From positions 1,265,501 to 1,329,500 of the forward strand of contig OY718803.1 of assembly GCA_963070105.1 (NCBI GenBank): a stretch of DNA of 64,000 nt, in the 5' to 3' direction. This DNA comes from Litomosoides sigmodontis. Its lineage: Eukaryota; Nematoda; Chromadorea; Rhabditida; Onchocercidae. The notes under the pieces are model-generated. The model was not told the DNA's origin. It was given only the letters and a program-made list of their open reading frames with translations, and searched no databases. Positions 1 through 34,924 of this stretch are shown here, piece after piece. Numbering within the stretch: position 1 is the stretch's first letter; every line of letters starts with the position of its first letter. The position numbers and the translations under genes were made by a program.

Positions 1-162
1 AATATCGTATAATATTTATTGTAGCAGCCAGCAAAGTAATATTCTCTTTCGCAATGATTATAATTTTGTTTTCATATTTTTCATAAAATTTTCTAAATTT
101 TGCCAACTTATATCGATTATTTTGTTTTAATTTGTAAAAATTAAAAAAAAAAATTTTTTCAG

Positions 163-24283
<24,121 letters not shown>

Positions 24284-26917
24284 ATGGGCAATTGTGTTGG
24301 TGGATTTAAGAAACATACGAGGAAGTTACAGCACCACAAAAAAATTAGGTAAATAAATGTTTTGTTTGTTTGTTTGTTTGTTTGTTTGTTTGTTTGTTTG
24401 TTTGTTTGTTTTTTTTGGTCCCTTTTTTGTTTTAGCATTTTGCTTATTTTTTGTGTTTATTTTCTTGCAAACTTATATTTCATTATTAATTTAATGCAAA
24501 TTACTCAGTTAGATGTTGTCAAATTTTGATTGAAATTTAATAAATTTAGAAAAATACGCATTTGCATTTTGGGCATTGATGGTGCAGGAAAATCAACAGC
24601 TATATGTGCCTTAGCTTCAGGTTAATTCGATTTTCTTTTTTTTCAAATTTTCAATTGAAAATTAAAACAAGAAGCTATTGCTAACAGAGATATCATCGAT
24701 AATAATGATAGTATTGATTGATGCAAATTTATCATTTATAGGAAAATTAAGCAATGTTCTACCAACGAATGGTTTCGCTCTACAACAATTTAAATACGGA
24801 AAAGCTGAAATTATCGCATATGATTTGGGTGGTGGTGAGCGAATACGTTCAATATGGAAAAATTACTTTTCCGAGGTGTGACTTTCGAACGACCAATATT
24901 TTCTTCATCCATTTTTTTTTCGTTTAAAAATAAAAAATTTAGTTGTTTGGTTACTTTTAAATTGCTGTAACAGTGAATGATACGTAATGTAAATTACATT
25001 ATGGTCGAATATAATTTGCATTTACCAAATGCAAAATTTTAATTTAGGTGTTTGGTGTAATTTATGTTATTGATGGAAGTGTGAAAGATCGCATCGAAGA
25101 GAGTGGTCAATTGCTAAAGCATGTAATTAGTGACGATGATTTGATTAAGAAGCCATTTTTAATAGTTCTAAATAAGAAGGATCGGGAGCGTTGCATTGAT
25201 GAAATTCAGCTCAGCGATCGATTTAATTTGCACAATTTAGCAAATCGATATCAAACACAAATTCGAGTGGTAGGTTGATTGTATTCGCAGCATTGTAATC
25301 ATAAAATTTAAAAAATTTTTTGATGAAATCTCTCTCCGTTATCATATGATACGGTGGTTGCTTTAACAAAAAAAAAAAAAAAATAGAAAAGGAAAAAAAA
25401 CAATGTTCTTTGTTGAGAGAAAGTCCATATGAAGAGAAATTAAGATGTCATTGTTAAGGTATTACTTATTCATATTACTTATTTATTCATTTATATCCAT
25501 CCATATTTATTTACTAATTCATTCATTTGCTTATTTATTCGTTTACTTATTGTTTTGTTTACTAATTAACTTATTTATTATTTATTATTGCAAATGAAAG
25601 TGACAATACTACCGCACTATCAGTTACTATAGCAATCTTACATAGCTATTGAGAAAGATACGATTACTTACCATTTTGTTTGTGACAACCATCTCAAATA
25701 GATTATTTCTCCAATAAGCGATCAGTCAGTCCAATTATCATATCACTTATTAATTAAGGAAATTTGTCAATCAAATTTGGGCAGTGGAAAAATGATGGAT
25801 GAGATGCTTCGAGATGGCTTTGAATGGTTGTTAGAAGAAATTTACCGCAATTATGATGAGTTAGCGAAACGTGCAAATGAAGCGTTGGAAAGTGTTAAAC
25901 GGCGGCAAAATGAGGAACGAATAAGACGGAAACATCATCTTGCTGCTACTGTTTCCAGGCATACCTTTCATCCATTTAACAATTGAAAAAAATTCTCAAA
26001 TTTAATAAAATTTCAATTTTTATTCATGTAATTTGTTGTTGTTGTTGTTGTTGTTGTCGTCGTTGAACATCTAACAAGTGAAAATAGTTCACTCGTTGAT
26101 CTCTCAAAACATGTTTTTTTAGTTCAAGTACTTCTAACGAACAAATAAATGATGCAACTGCAACGGTACCAGCAAATGCAGTGACCGATAATGTGAAACA
26201 AATTGACCAAAATGCACACGTCCATCATTTACCATCAGTTTCATTTAAAAAAGCAAATCAAACAAACAATATGGATGCTGAAAATGATAAAAATGGCCAA
26301 AAAAGGGTAAGATGTTTTAATTTAGGATTAAAGTTTCTTCAAGCTAAATTCTAATTGCAAAAATTTCAGCTGAATAAAATTCCTTCAAATTGAATAAGTT
26401 TCTATTTCGCACAAAATTTAATATATAGATCAATTGGTACAAGCTATACTTTCTAAGTATAATTAATTTATAGCATCTACGCAATGTGATTGCTCCAACG
26501 GATAATTTACCTCTTTCATCTGCTGATTCAGCAAGAATGAAATGTCCACAAATATTTGAAGTGAAAACATTAGGGAAAAAAACAACGAGCGTACAAACTG
26601 ATGAAACATTTGATGCAAATGGTAATACTTGTTTTAACAATAGGAAAATAACTAGCATATTTCAGTTTATGTTTCACTAATTATCAGAACATTTCGAACT
26701 TGTCTTGCGGAAGTTCGTGAGAATGAAATACTTCACCAAATTCTTTTCTTAAACTTTAACACATTTCAAGCTTTTTACTGTGAGTCAGCTTTCAGGAGAC
26801 TTGCAAACGGCATCAAGACCTATCCGCATTACTCAGCTTGTGCCGTTGACATTTATACCAAAAGACCGATCAAAGCGCTCCACTCGATTACTTCCTAGGA
26901 GGACTGACTCAATTTGA
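24284..26917 (+). CDS. arl-13: ARL13-type small GTPase (ciliary)
   Basis: In the family ARL13B marks the ciliary membrane, helps intraflagellar transport and activates ARL3. Exons: 24284-24348, 24550-24620, 24742-24875, 25048-25269, 25759-25958, 26123-26306, 26461/26474-26620, 26796-26917, all in phase. The N-terminus MGNCVGGFKK offers Gly2 and Cys4 as possible lipidation sites; mammalian ARL13B is palmitoylated near its N-terminus. G1 is GIDGAGKS; G3 is DLGGG, the ARL13 hallmark, followed by ERIRSIWKNYFSEVFGVIYV; G4 is NKKD; then CQSNLGSGKMMDEML. After the GTPase domain comes a charged coiled-coil-like segment (KRRQNEERIRRK) and a polar tail, as in ARL13B. The last exon ends RLLPRRTDSI. The intron after 25958 appears to begin with GC. 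A TTTG repeat fills the start of intron 1. Confidence 0.9.
24358..24411. repeat. (TTTG)n microsatellite in ARL13 intron 1
   Basis: About 13 TTTG units begin ten bases after the exon 1 donor at 24349. Confidence 0.95.
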
Positions 26918-27474
26918 ATTCTCTGTATCTGAGAAATCTCGTGCCTTAACCTTTTAAATGAATGTTTTGTCCTGTTAGAGTATTTCAATTAGATGCATTT
27001 ACCAAACCAAAATAATAACTTGTTATTTGGAGCACAGCAAACCAATTCACAACTTCTAAAATTTTGGACAATTTAGAAAGTCATGTATTGGGACGGAATT
27101 CACAATAGCCTTTACACTAACCTTCAAGCTTATTTTTAAGTTCCATCCACAGTTCAGTGAAAAATATCAGTGCCAATATTTCTCTGAATCAAATCCAACC
27201 CCACTTCAGTGTAGAAACTAAATATGAAAACACGTTCCCTTTATCTTCCTATTCCACTCCTATCCTCTACCAATGTTTTCTGGAAGGGAAATTTTAATCA
27301 TATACGCTCAAATCTCTCCAAATTTAGCTATTTTGTATACTAGCTCATCCTTTTTGAAATGCAATTTGTGACTTTGTTATCTGTGCCTTGTTTTCACCAA
27401 CGACGCAAAAAGAAAAATAAACAACTTTGTTGATCCAAAACAACAGCACACGAATACTAAACAATCCTTATGAC
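26918..27474. other. Convergent 3' region between ARL13 and RPLP1
   Basis: No gene seen. AATAAA on the + strand at 27416-27421 may serve ARL13, about 500 bases after its stop and only about 55 bases from the RPLP1 stop, so the two 3' UTRs may overlap. Confidence 0.5.
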
Positions 27475-28033
27475 TTAATCGAAAAGACCAAAACCCATAT
27501 CATCATCTGATTCTTCTTTTGGCTCTTCCTTCTTTTCTTCTTTCTGCTCTTCAGCTGCTGCTGTAGGTGCTGCAGCTGCTGCCCCTGTTGAAGGCGATGG
27601 TACTCCTGCTGCTGCACCACCAACACCCGAACTGATGTTAGTAATCAGTGACTGAAATTATCATAGTAAATAGTGACAAGGAAACCCAGGAACTTGTATA
27701 TCAGTATTCTCAAACTTCAAAAAAAAATTAACACAACCCAACATTTTCGCTTTCTCCACATTTAGCATAAAAGAAAACAAAATTTTATTAAAAAACGACC
27801 ATTTCCATACCCATCCTTGGCAATCAAACGATAAACGAATAAAAAAACTGAACTGATATGCATACCTTCACATCGACTCCTTCCAGGGCCTTAGCAAATA
27901 ACCCCGGCCAGAATGGCTCCACATCAACATGTGCAGCCTTCAGTATGGTTGAAATCTTATCACCAGTGATTGCAACTTCATCATCTTGCAAAATAAGTGC
28001 CGCATAAACGCATGCCAATTCTTGGTTCGTCAT
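27475..28033 (-). CDS. rla-1: 60S acidic ribosomal protein P1
   Basis: Component of the ribosomal stalk that recruits translation GTPases. Two exons: 27866-28033 (ATG at 28033) and 27475-27651, joined in phase 0 to give 114 residues, the usual P1 length. The N-terminal dimerisation domain begins [20 protein letters not shown]. An Ala/Gly/Pro hinge follows, then a Lys/Glu stretch and the diagnostic stalk tail [11 protein letters not shown]. It lies 440 bp downstream of RPL27A on the same strand. A candidate acceptor (revcomp of positions 28076-28078) sits about 43 bases before the ATG. Confidence 0.96.
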
Positions 28034-28473
28034 TTTTCCTCTTTACCAAGTGCACGTCGCTATTAAGCCTTAGCTCTGTTTGAGAACAATGCACTTTGCC
28101 TGAAGTAACATTTATTAAAGGAAGAGTCAAACTTATTAAAACTCCAACCTCTCCGAATCCCACTGTAATTCCAAGAATCATACAAAAGCGCATTATTCCA
28201 TCTACTATACGCCTGCCACACACAAAGTCCATTCTTCCAAGAATTACAAATGCGATCTTTCCTTTGGTCACACCGATAGTTCAAATATCGATTTAAAGAT
28301 TCAGTTATAAATGTCGTTGCATAAATCTTTTAAGGTAGATTTCACCCATATATAATAAAAATTATTCAATAATGTATGTCGAATTAACGACTGATTCACA
28401 AAACCGCTTTCAAATCATAACATTTAATCTTTCGGAAACAATAACAAATACAAAGTGAAGAGCATTAAAATTC
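28034..28473 (-). other. RPL27A-RPLP1 intercistronic region
   Basis: Contains ATTAAA for RPL27A (minus strand, 28423-28428) and a possible acceptor for RPLP1. Several open frames overlap on both strands at 28034-28296 and base composition is less AT-rich than usual here. No product was recognised, and overlapping frames on both strands argue against coding. Confidence 0.5.
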
Positions 28474-29349
28474 TCAAGCAACCAATACACATGCACCACC
28501 CACGGCCTTAATTTTCTTCTCCGCTGAATGCGAAAAATATTTTGCTTTGACTATAACTGGTTGTTTCGGTAGAAGACCTTTGCCAAGAACTTTGAAATAA
28601 CCAGCTCTGACGACATCGATTACCGGTGCTTTATCTTTTCTTTCTTTATGAGCTTTTCGCAACTTCTCAGATACCAACGACCAAAGCTTATCAACGTTTA
28701 CTGTTGGGCAGTACAGTCGGTTACGTCTCAAGTGGTAATTTCGCATACCGACCTAAAATCACTATTTAATATATTCTAAAAGTTATTCAAATACGTAAGA
28801 AATGTAATAAATTTTGTTTAACAAATAAGAAACGTTTTTAACTTTAAGTAATCATGTGCAATGGTTTAAATGCTTGTGCTGAAGACCCATGAATGGACTG
28901 ATAAAACGGGTAATTTGTTTTACTTTAAAGTAATGCTCCTACGCGTGAGTTACGCGTTGCGTAAAGCAGCGCCTATGAAATTATGACCAAAGCAGCCTAA
29001 CCTACTGACTATTCTCAATGGATAGACCTTGCAGCAAGCAAAAATAACTGGAGTGAAAATCTAACATTGTATTTCGGCTTTTCAAAAGCGGTACAGTAAC
29101 TCAATATCTCAACAAGTGATAAAGTAGTACATAAAGATGGCAATAAGTGGCAAAATACTCCACGAAAGTAAGCAATTATGATACCTTTCCAAAATAACCC
29201 GGATGGTACTTGTCAAAGTTGATGCGGTGATGGAGCAGTCCACCGGCATTACCTCTACCACCAGGATGCTTACGATGTTTTCCTACACGTCCGTGTCCAT
29301 GCGACACGTGTCCTCTCAGTTTCCTAGTCTTCTTCTTTGATGTAGCCAT
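28474..29349 (-). CDS. rpl-27a: 60S ribosomal protein L27a (uL15)
   Basis: Structural protein of the large ribosomal subunit. Exon 1 29185-29349, exon 2 28474-28752, joined in phase 0: 147 residues, the family length. The N-terminus [20 protein letters not shown] and the Gly/His-rich [15 protein letters not shown] are diagnostic, followed by [18 protein letters not shown] and the C-terminal [13 protein letters not shown]. The ATG is seven bases after a strong TTGCTGTTGCAG acceptor, read as a spliced-leader site. It is divergent from prohibitin and upstream of RPLP1 on the same strand. Confidence 0.97.
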
Positions 29350-29359
29350 CAAAATTCTG
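29350..29359 (-). promoter_or_regulatory. Likely spliced-leader acceptor of RPL27A
   Basis: On the minus strand the acceptor CAG occupies 29357-29359, preceded by a pyrimidine-rich run; the mature leader would be only seven bases (29350-29356). Confidence 0.6.
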
Positions 29360-30159
29360 CAACAGCAAAATAGATTATCTAAGAGTGGATATGAATTTTG
29401 TATGGAAATACATAAAGCTCCATCATTGTTTCTTAATAAGCAACCTGAATAAGGCAATAAAATAACAAAGCTACACAAGCTAATCCATACATCCGTTAGA
29501 CTGGAATGCAGTAATGCCAGAACACAATGTAGCTATTAGAAAAGTCAACCACAACCTTTGCAAAGCAACGTCAGACAACAGTTCAACACCATCCCTATCC
29601 TAGCCGCCACAGACAATTTACTTCTCATCCCAAAAACCAAACTATCAGACCATTTCAGACCAAACGTGCGACAATGAAATCCCAGCCTCAGAAGTAATTT
29701 GGGTATCGTCGATTATGCTCACCGTCTTTGATGAGCGTGGACGTTTCCTATTTTAATTGTTAATAGAAATTTACTTTACGGACTCTTTAGACGGAGTTAA
29801 TCGAGTACCAGTTACGGTAATATTCAGTTCTTCTTTATAAAGAGTTTCTGGATACCTATCATCACTGTCGTTGTTTTGTTAATTATACGCTCATTTAAGT
29901 TGTATTAGTCACTTAAATTACACACGAAGGATATGATGCATCGATAAACGAAATTAGGAAAGTTATAGGGCAAAATCTTTTCTATTTATTGAGGAAAGAA
30001 GTAGATATGTTATTATATTACGTGCCGTGCTGTGCTTCGAAAATTTTTGTTGTTTAAGTATCACGAGTCTTAATTTTCTTGGCGATTGGCTTAAGCCTTT
30101 TCAGATGTTTGTGTTATTGCATCAAGTATAATTTCTCTTAATGATAATTTTTGTTGTAG
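29360..30159. other. Divergent promoter region of RPL27A and prohibitin
   Basis: About 800 bp separate the two outward-facing genes. No coding exon was recognised. The stretch is less AT-rich than the rest. A short inverted repeat (GCTCA ... TGAGC) is near 29717-29738. It presumably carries both promoters. Confidence 0.55.
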
Positions 30160-30176
30160 AGGAGGGACAGAGAAAA
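30148..30176 (+). promoter_or_regulatory. Likely spliced-leader acceptor of prohibitin
   Basis: TTTTTGTTGTAG ends at 30159, 17 bases before the ATG at 30177, with no matching upstream coding exon. Confidence 0.55.
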
Positions 30177-32394
30177 ATGGCATCAGTAGGAGAAAAATTG
30201 ATGAAACGTTTGATCCAGCTTGGAGCTACGGTAGCAGTTGGCGCAGGAGTGGTATCAAAGGCATTGTATAACGGTTTCTTTCCTTGGCTTTTCTTAACTT
30301 CGATTAGTAAGCAACTAGGGGTGGGAACTAGATTACAGTAATTTCGTAAGAATAGTAATTGAATACTTAATAGAGCAATCTCATAGACTTAAGTTTAAAG
30401 ACGTATCTGACATCAATATTACTGAAAACTTATGAATTTATTGCTTTACTAGAAGTTCAACATATTTTGAAAGTCTAATTTAAAGGCTTTATTTGATTAA
30501 ATGCGTTAATTGTTAACACGGAGAAGCGTGTAAATAATATTTCTAGTGAGACTTTGGGACGTACCTGGAAATGTTTAAAAAGCAAGGGAATCATAACAAA
30601 TTTTTTGTTGCAGTTGACGGTGGGCAGCGAGCAGTCATCTTCGATCGCTTTACTGGAGTGAAACCTACCGTTATCGGTGAAGGTACACATATGATCATCC
30701 CAGGAATCCAAAAACCAATCATTTTTGATATTCGATCAACTCCAAGAGTTGTTTCTACAATTACGGGCAGTAAAGGTAGGTGTTTTTCTCCTTGTATGAT
30801 TTTAAGATAAACTGTACCTCATTTAAGACAGATTCTCTTTTAAACACAAATATATAGCAATCCGGAAGTTTATGATAGCATATAACTTGTTTTATGATTG
30901 GGGGAAACTAGTTATGAGTAGTTTTTTTCATCGTATTTGTTTTAGATCTGCAAAATGTGCAAATAACATTGAGGATTTTGCATCGGCCTGAACCGAGTAA
31001 GTTACCGAATATATATTTGAACATTGGACGTGACTATGCAGAGAGAGTGCTGCCTTCGATTACAAATGAAGTTTTGAAAGCTGTTGTTGTAAGTAATCAA
31101 ATTTTTAAAATACTGAACACGATTTTCTTTCCATTCAAGATATGTCGTGTTCTTCTTGAGCGTGATAAATTATGCTTATTGGGTTACATGATGTTAAGTT
31201 TTCCTGAAGAGTATTCTCTTTAATTTTCCATAACGGGCTTAAACTTATTATTTTGCTGGGATTATTTACCAGAATATGCAATTTTTTGCATATTATTATA
31301 TGGTCCGACATACATAATTTATCTTTAACTTCTCCTGAAAGAATTTATTTCTAATTACACGATTACTAGAGCATTCTTGTTCCAGGCTCAGTTCGACGCA
31401 CACGAAATGATCACACAACGGGAAAGTGTCAGTCATAGAGTTTCCCTTGAATTATCGGAGAGAGCCAAACAATTTGGCATTTTATTAGATGACATTGCTA
31501 TTGTAAGCTTTATGAAGTCTTTTTTATCATATTTTTATTGTTATTCATGTTGAACATCTGGTATAATAACAGAAGCACAATGATCGATCGGTAGAGGATG
31601 CTTAGTCCATTCCTTCACTGTTTAAATAACAACGATATGAGTATTCTCTTATTACTTTCATAGCAAAATAAATGACGTTTGGCAAAGGTCATCAGTATTT
31701 GCATAGTTTAGGTGTTATTTTTGAGCTAGGATGGTAGGAATTCAGTGTCCTTATGCACTCGGTTTCCTTGATTTAAAATTTATGGAAAATTTTCAGACGC
31801 ATCTATCTTTCGGGCGAGAATTTACAGATGCTGTGGAGATGAAACAAGTTGCTCAGCAAGAAGCTGAAAAAGCTCGTTATCTTGTTGAAACGGCTGAACA
31901 GATGAAAGTTGCAGCTGTAACAACTGCAGAAGGTGATGCACAAGCAGCGAAGCTCCTAGCTCAGGTAGGAAATTTATTAGATGCAGCTGTGAAAAAATAT
32001 ATTTTTTTTAGTTTACTACATGATATTTGCAATAACTTTGGTTTTTATAAGATTCATGGCTAGCGACAGTCTTTTTTGAGCATAAATTTCTATATATAAG
32101 CTGGTTTAGCTGGTTAGTTCCTTACGTAACAGAAAATTGGTTAACTGTTATTGAGTCATATAAACAATCCTGTTGGTTAACTGTTATTGAGTCATATAAA
32201 CAATCCTGGACAGTACTATTTTAATGTTTTAAAGAAAATGCAACTTTTAGGCATTCAAAGAAGCTGGTGATGGTTTAATTGAACTGCGGAAGATTGAAGC
32301 TGCGGAAGAAATAGCTGAAAGGATGGCGAAGTCCCGAAATGTCGTTTATTTACCGAATAACCAAAATACACTCTTTAATATGCCAGCAGTATAG
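30177..32394 (+). CDS. phb-1: Prohibitin 1
   Basis: Inner-membrane mitochondrial scaffold that forms ring complexes with prohibitin 2 and stabilises respiratory-chain subunits. Exons: 30177-30273, 30614-30775, 30946-31088, 31386-31502, 31797-31964, 32251-32394, in phase, giving 276 residues (family about 275). An N-terminal hydrophobic segment ([12 protein letters not shown]) precedes the SPFH/PHB domain: [57 protein letters not shown]-terminal coiled coil follows ([20 protein letters not shown]). The last exon ends [10 protein letters not shown] 36-bp duplication lies in the last intron. Its poly(A) signals abut the next gene. Confidence 0.96.
32137..32208. repeat. 36-bp tandem duplication in the last prohibitin intron
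   Basis: Two adjacent copies beginning TTGGTTAACTGTTATTGAG start at 32137 and 32173. Confidence 0.93.
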
Positions 32395-32928
32395 TGAAGC
32401 CAAGTTCTCTTGAGTAATAGTACTAAATTCGTCAATGAGTAATATGTCGTGCAAATTTGCGAATTGTGTAACTTTGTTCTCGCTGATGCTAGTGCCAAGA
32501 TTCCCATATTTGGTTCGATTTCGTCACTATTGTTATAAATTTGTTATGTTCGTATTTTTCTTAATTTCATAAAGTACTTGCGTTCCCTTTGCATTTTCAA
32601 AATGGTTACAGTGGTTAATTAGCTATCACTATATTTTGCACTTTAAAATGCTTGTGGAATTAGTAATTTTAGATTCACTGTCGTCGATTGTAGCCTGACA
32701 TGTGTTAGTTGCGTCCAAAAGAAGCTCACGATTGGAAAGAAATAAGACCAGTTTATCTGAATTGCGTAGAAATGTGTGAAAAGCTTCTTATCATGTAAAA
32801 TTATTATAGCCGTATGATTTGATAGCAGTCTTATTCCACTGATTTTCGAATGTAAATAGAAAGTTTTTTGGATCAATAAAATAAATACGCTTTCAGGGAA
32901 GAATATCTTGTATTTGTGAAAGATAAAA
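32395..32928 (+). promoter_or_regulatory. Prohibitin 3' UTR abutting the eIF2-alpha trans-splice acceptor
   Basis: Overlapping AATAAA signals at 32875-32880 and 32880-32885 are followed by the acceptor GCTTTCAG, which ends at 32896. The eIF2-alpha ATG is at 32929. Cleavage after the poly(A) signal would fall at or near the splice site, leaving almost no intercistronic spacer. Confidence 0.65.
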
Positions 32929-34924
32929 ATGCCTTTATCTTGCCGATTTTATGCGAATCAATTTCCTGATGTGGAGGATACGGTTATGGTAAATATACGC
33001 CAAATCGCTGAGATGGGTGCATACGTATCTCTACTGGAATATAATAATATAGGTATATTGTAGTATTGGTATTATTTGTTTTTTAACATTCTTGATAAGA
33101 TTTATATGTACCAGAAATAATAATGATGGGCGGCATTATGAATCTTTTGCCCTTTCCGTGATGACAAATAGCTGTGAAGCACATGGTAGTTTCAGGACTT
33201 CAAATTGTATGCTACACCTATTTATTTATTGCTTTAATTGATTGGTATATATACTATAGAGGGTATGATATTGCTGTCGGAGCTTTCACGACGACGTATT
33301 CGATCAGTAAATAAGTTAATTCGAGTTGGTCGAAATGAGTGTGTTGTTGTTATCCGTGTTGATAAGGAAAAAGGTTACATTGATTTGTCGAAGAGACGAG
33401 TTTATTCAAAGGACTCAATACAATGTGAAGAACGATTCGCTAAGGCAAAAGCTGTCAACAGGTAACTGATTACTTAGTAAGGTCATCTCTTCGTTTTACG
33501 TTGTATGGGAAAACCTTCAAGGTTAAATTTTTTTGCAACCTTATTTTACCTTATGTCGTTAAGCAGTATCTCTTAATTTCTCAATTTAAGTATCCTTCGT
33601 CATGTAGCGGACCAGTTGGGTTATGATTCCGAGGAGCAACTGGAAGAGCTCTATGATAAGACGGCATGGTATTTTGATAGAAAACTGAAGAGGAAGGCAG
33701 CTGCGTTTGATATTTTTAAGAAAGCTATCAGCGATCCATCTGCTTTAGATGAATGCAACATAACACCAGATATTCGCGAAAAGCTGCTGATAGATATTAA
33801 GTTTGTTTAATCCTTTTTTCTTATATATACATCCGTTTCTTTCTTGTTTAACAAAAATTAGAAAAATAAGGCTAAAACGAACTCAGTAGTCAAGGAACTG
33901 TGAACAGTGTTGTTTCGTTTGAGTTATTAACTTTTATTGAGAGAGTTATTGTGGTTTGCTTTCGAAACTGCATGCTGAACTAAGAGTCTTTATTCATATT
34001 TCAGAAAGAGGCTAACTCCACAAGCCGTGAAGGTCCGAGCTGACATTGAAGTTTCCTGTTTCTCATACGATGGGATAGATGCTGTAAAAGGTGCGCTGAT
34101 CGAAGGCCAGAAGTGCTCAACTCCAGAAATGCCAATTAAGGTGACAGCTGTAGTTAATCCGAAACATCAAGAAATATATATATAAATTTTTTGTTGCCTT
34201 AATTAGAATGCACTAAGATTAAAATAACACTGAGATTTATAATAAAAATTTTATATTGAGGAGATGGCTTTTCGCACTATCTTTGTTCAAGTATTATTTT
34301 CTTTACAGATCAATCTTATAGCTGCACCACTTTTCGTTGTTACGACACAAACATTAGAAAGAAGCGAAGGCTTGGAAGCAGTAAATAACGCTCTTAATGC
34401 AATTAAAAGAACTATCGAAACTCATCAAGGAAGCTTTAAGACTGTAATGGCTGTAAGTTGATTTTAAATTCCAAAACGTTTTTGATTTCAATGAGTTATT
34501 CAGTGTCATTACTTTCAAACAAGACTATTGTTCGAAGGTATTCAGTGAACATTCTATAGCTAACAATTAATTATAGATTTAAATAGAAGTGGAATCCATT
34601 AACCAGTCAATTTAAATTACAAAGGAGTGTGTGTTGTGTGAAACATCAGAACATCATCATACCAGTCACTTGTTATGGTGATGAACAGTTGATGTTCGAT
34701 TAAATTCTACAAAATTTCAGCCGAAGGTAGTGACTGACTTGGATGAAGAAGAAATCAGGAAGCGGATGGAAGCAATGGAAATTTTTGTTGGAGAAATGAG
34801 TGGCGAGGAAGCTGGTGATGATGATGGTTTAGTAGCGCCGAAAGGATTAGATCAACAGGCAGATGCAGAGGAAGCAATCCGGAGGGACAAGAGCGATAAC
34901 GATTCTGACGAAGTTGATGAATGA
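32929..34924 (+). CDS. eif-2A: Eukaryotic translation initiation factor 2, alpha subunit
   Basis: Subunit of the initiator-tRNA carrier; phosphorylation of one serine blocks recycling by eIF2B and is the node of the integrated stress response. Exons: 32929-33052, 33260-33461, 33591-33800, 34005-34140, 34309-34452, 34721-34924, in phase, 339 residues. An N-terminal S1 domain ([38 protein letters not shown]) carries the kinase-target loop [13 protein letters not shown], with the regulatory serine at residue 51. Then [20 protein letters not shown], a helical domain, and the C-terminal domain ([17 protein letters not shown]). The acidic tail ends [14 protein letters not shown] lies at 35087-35092. 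Confidence 0.97.

Noticed and set aside
30475..30711. Minus-strand open frame opposite prohibitin exon 2
   Set aside because: Shadow of a well-supported + strand exon.
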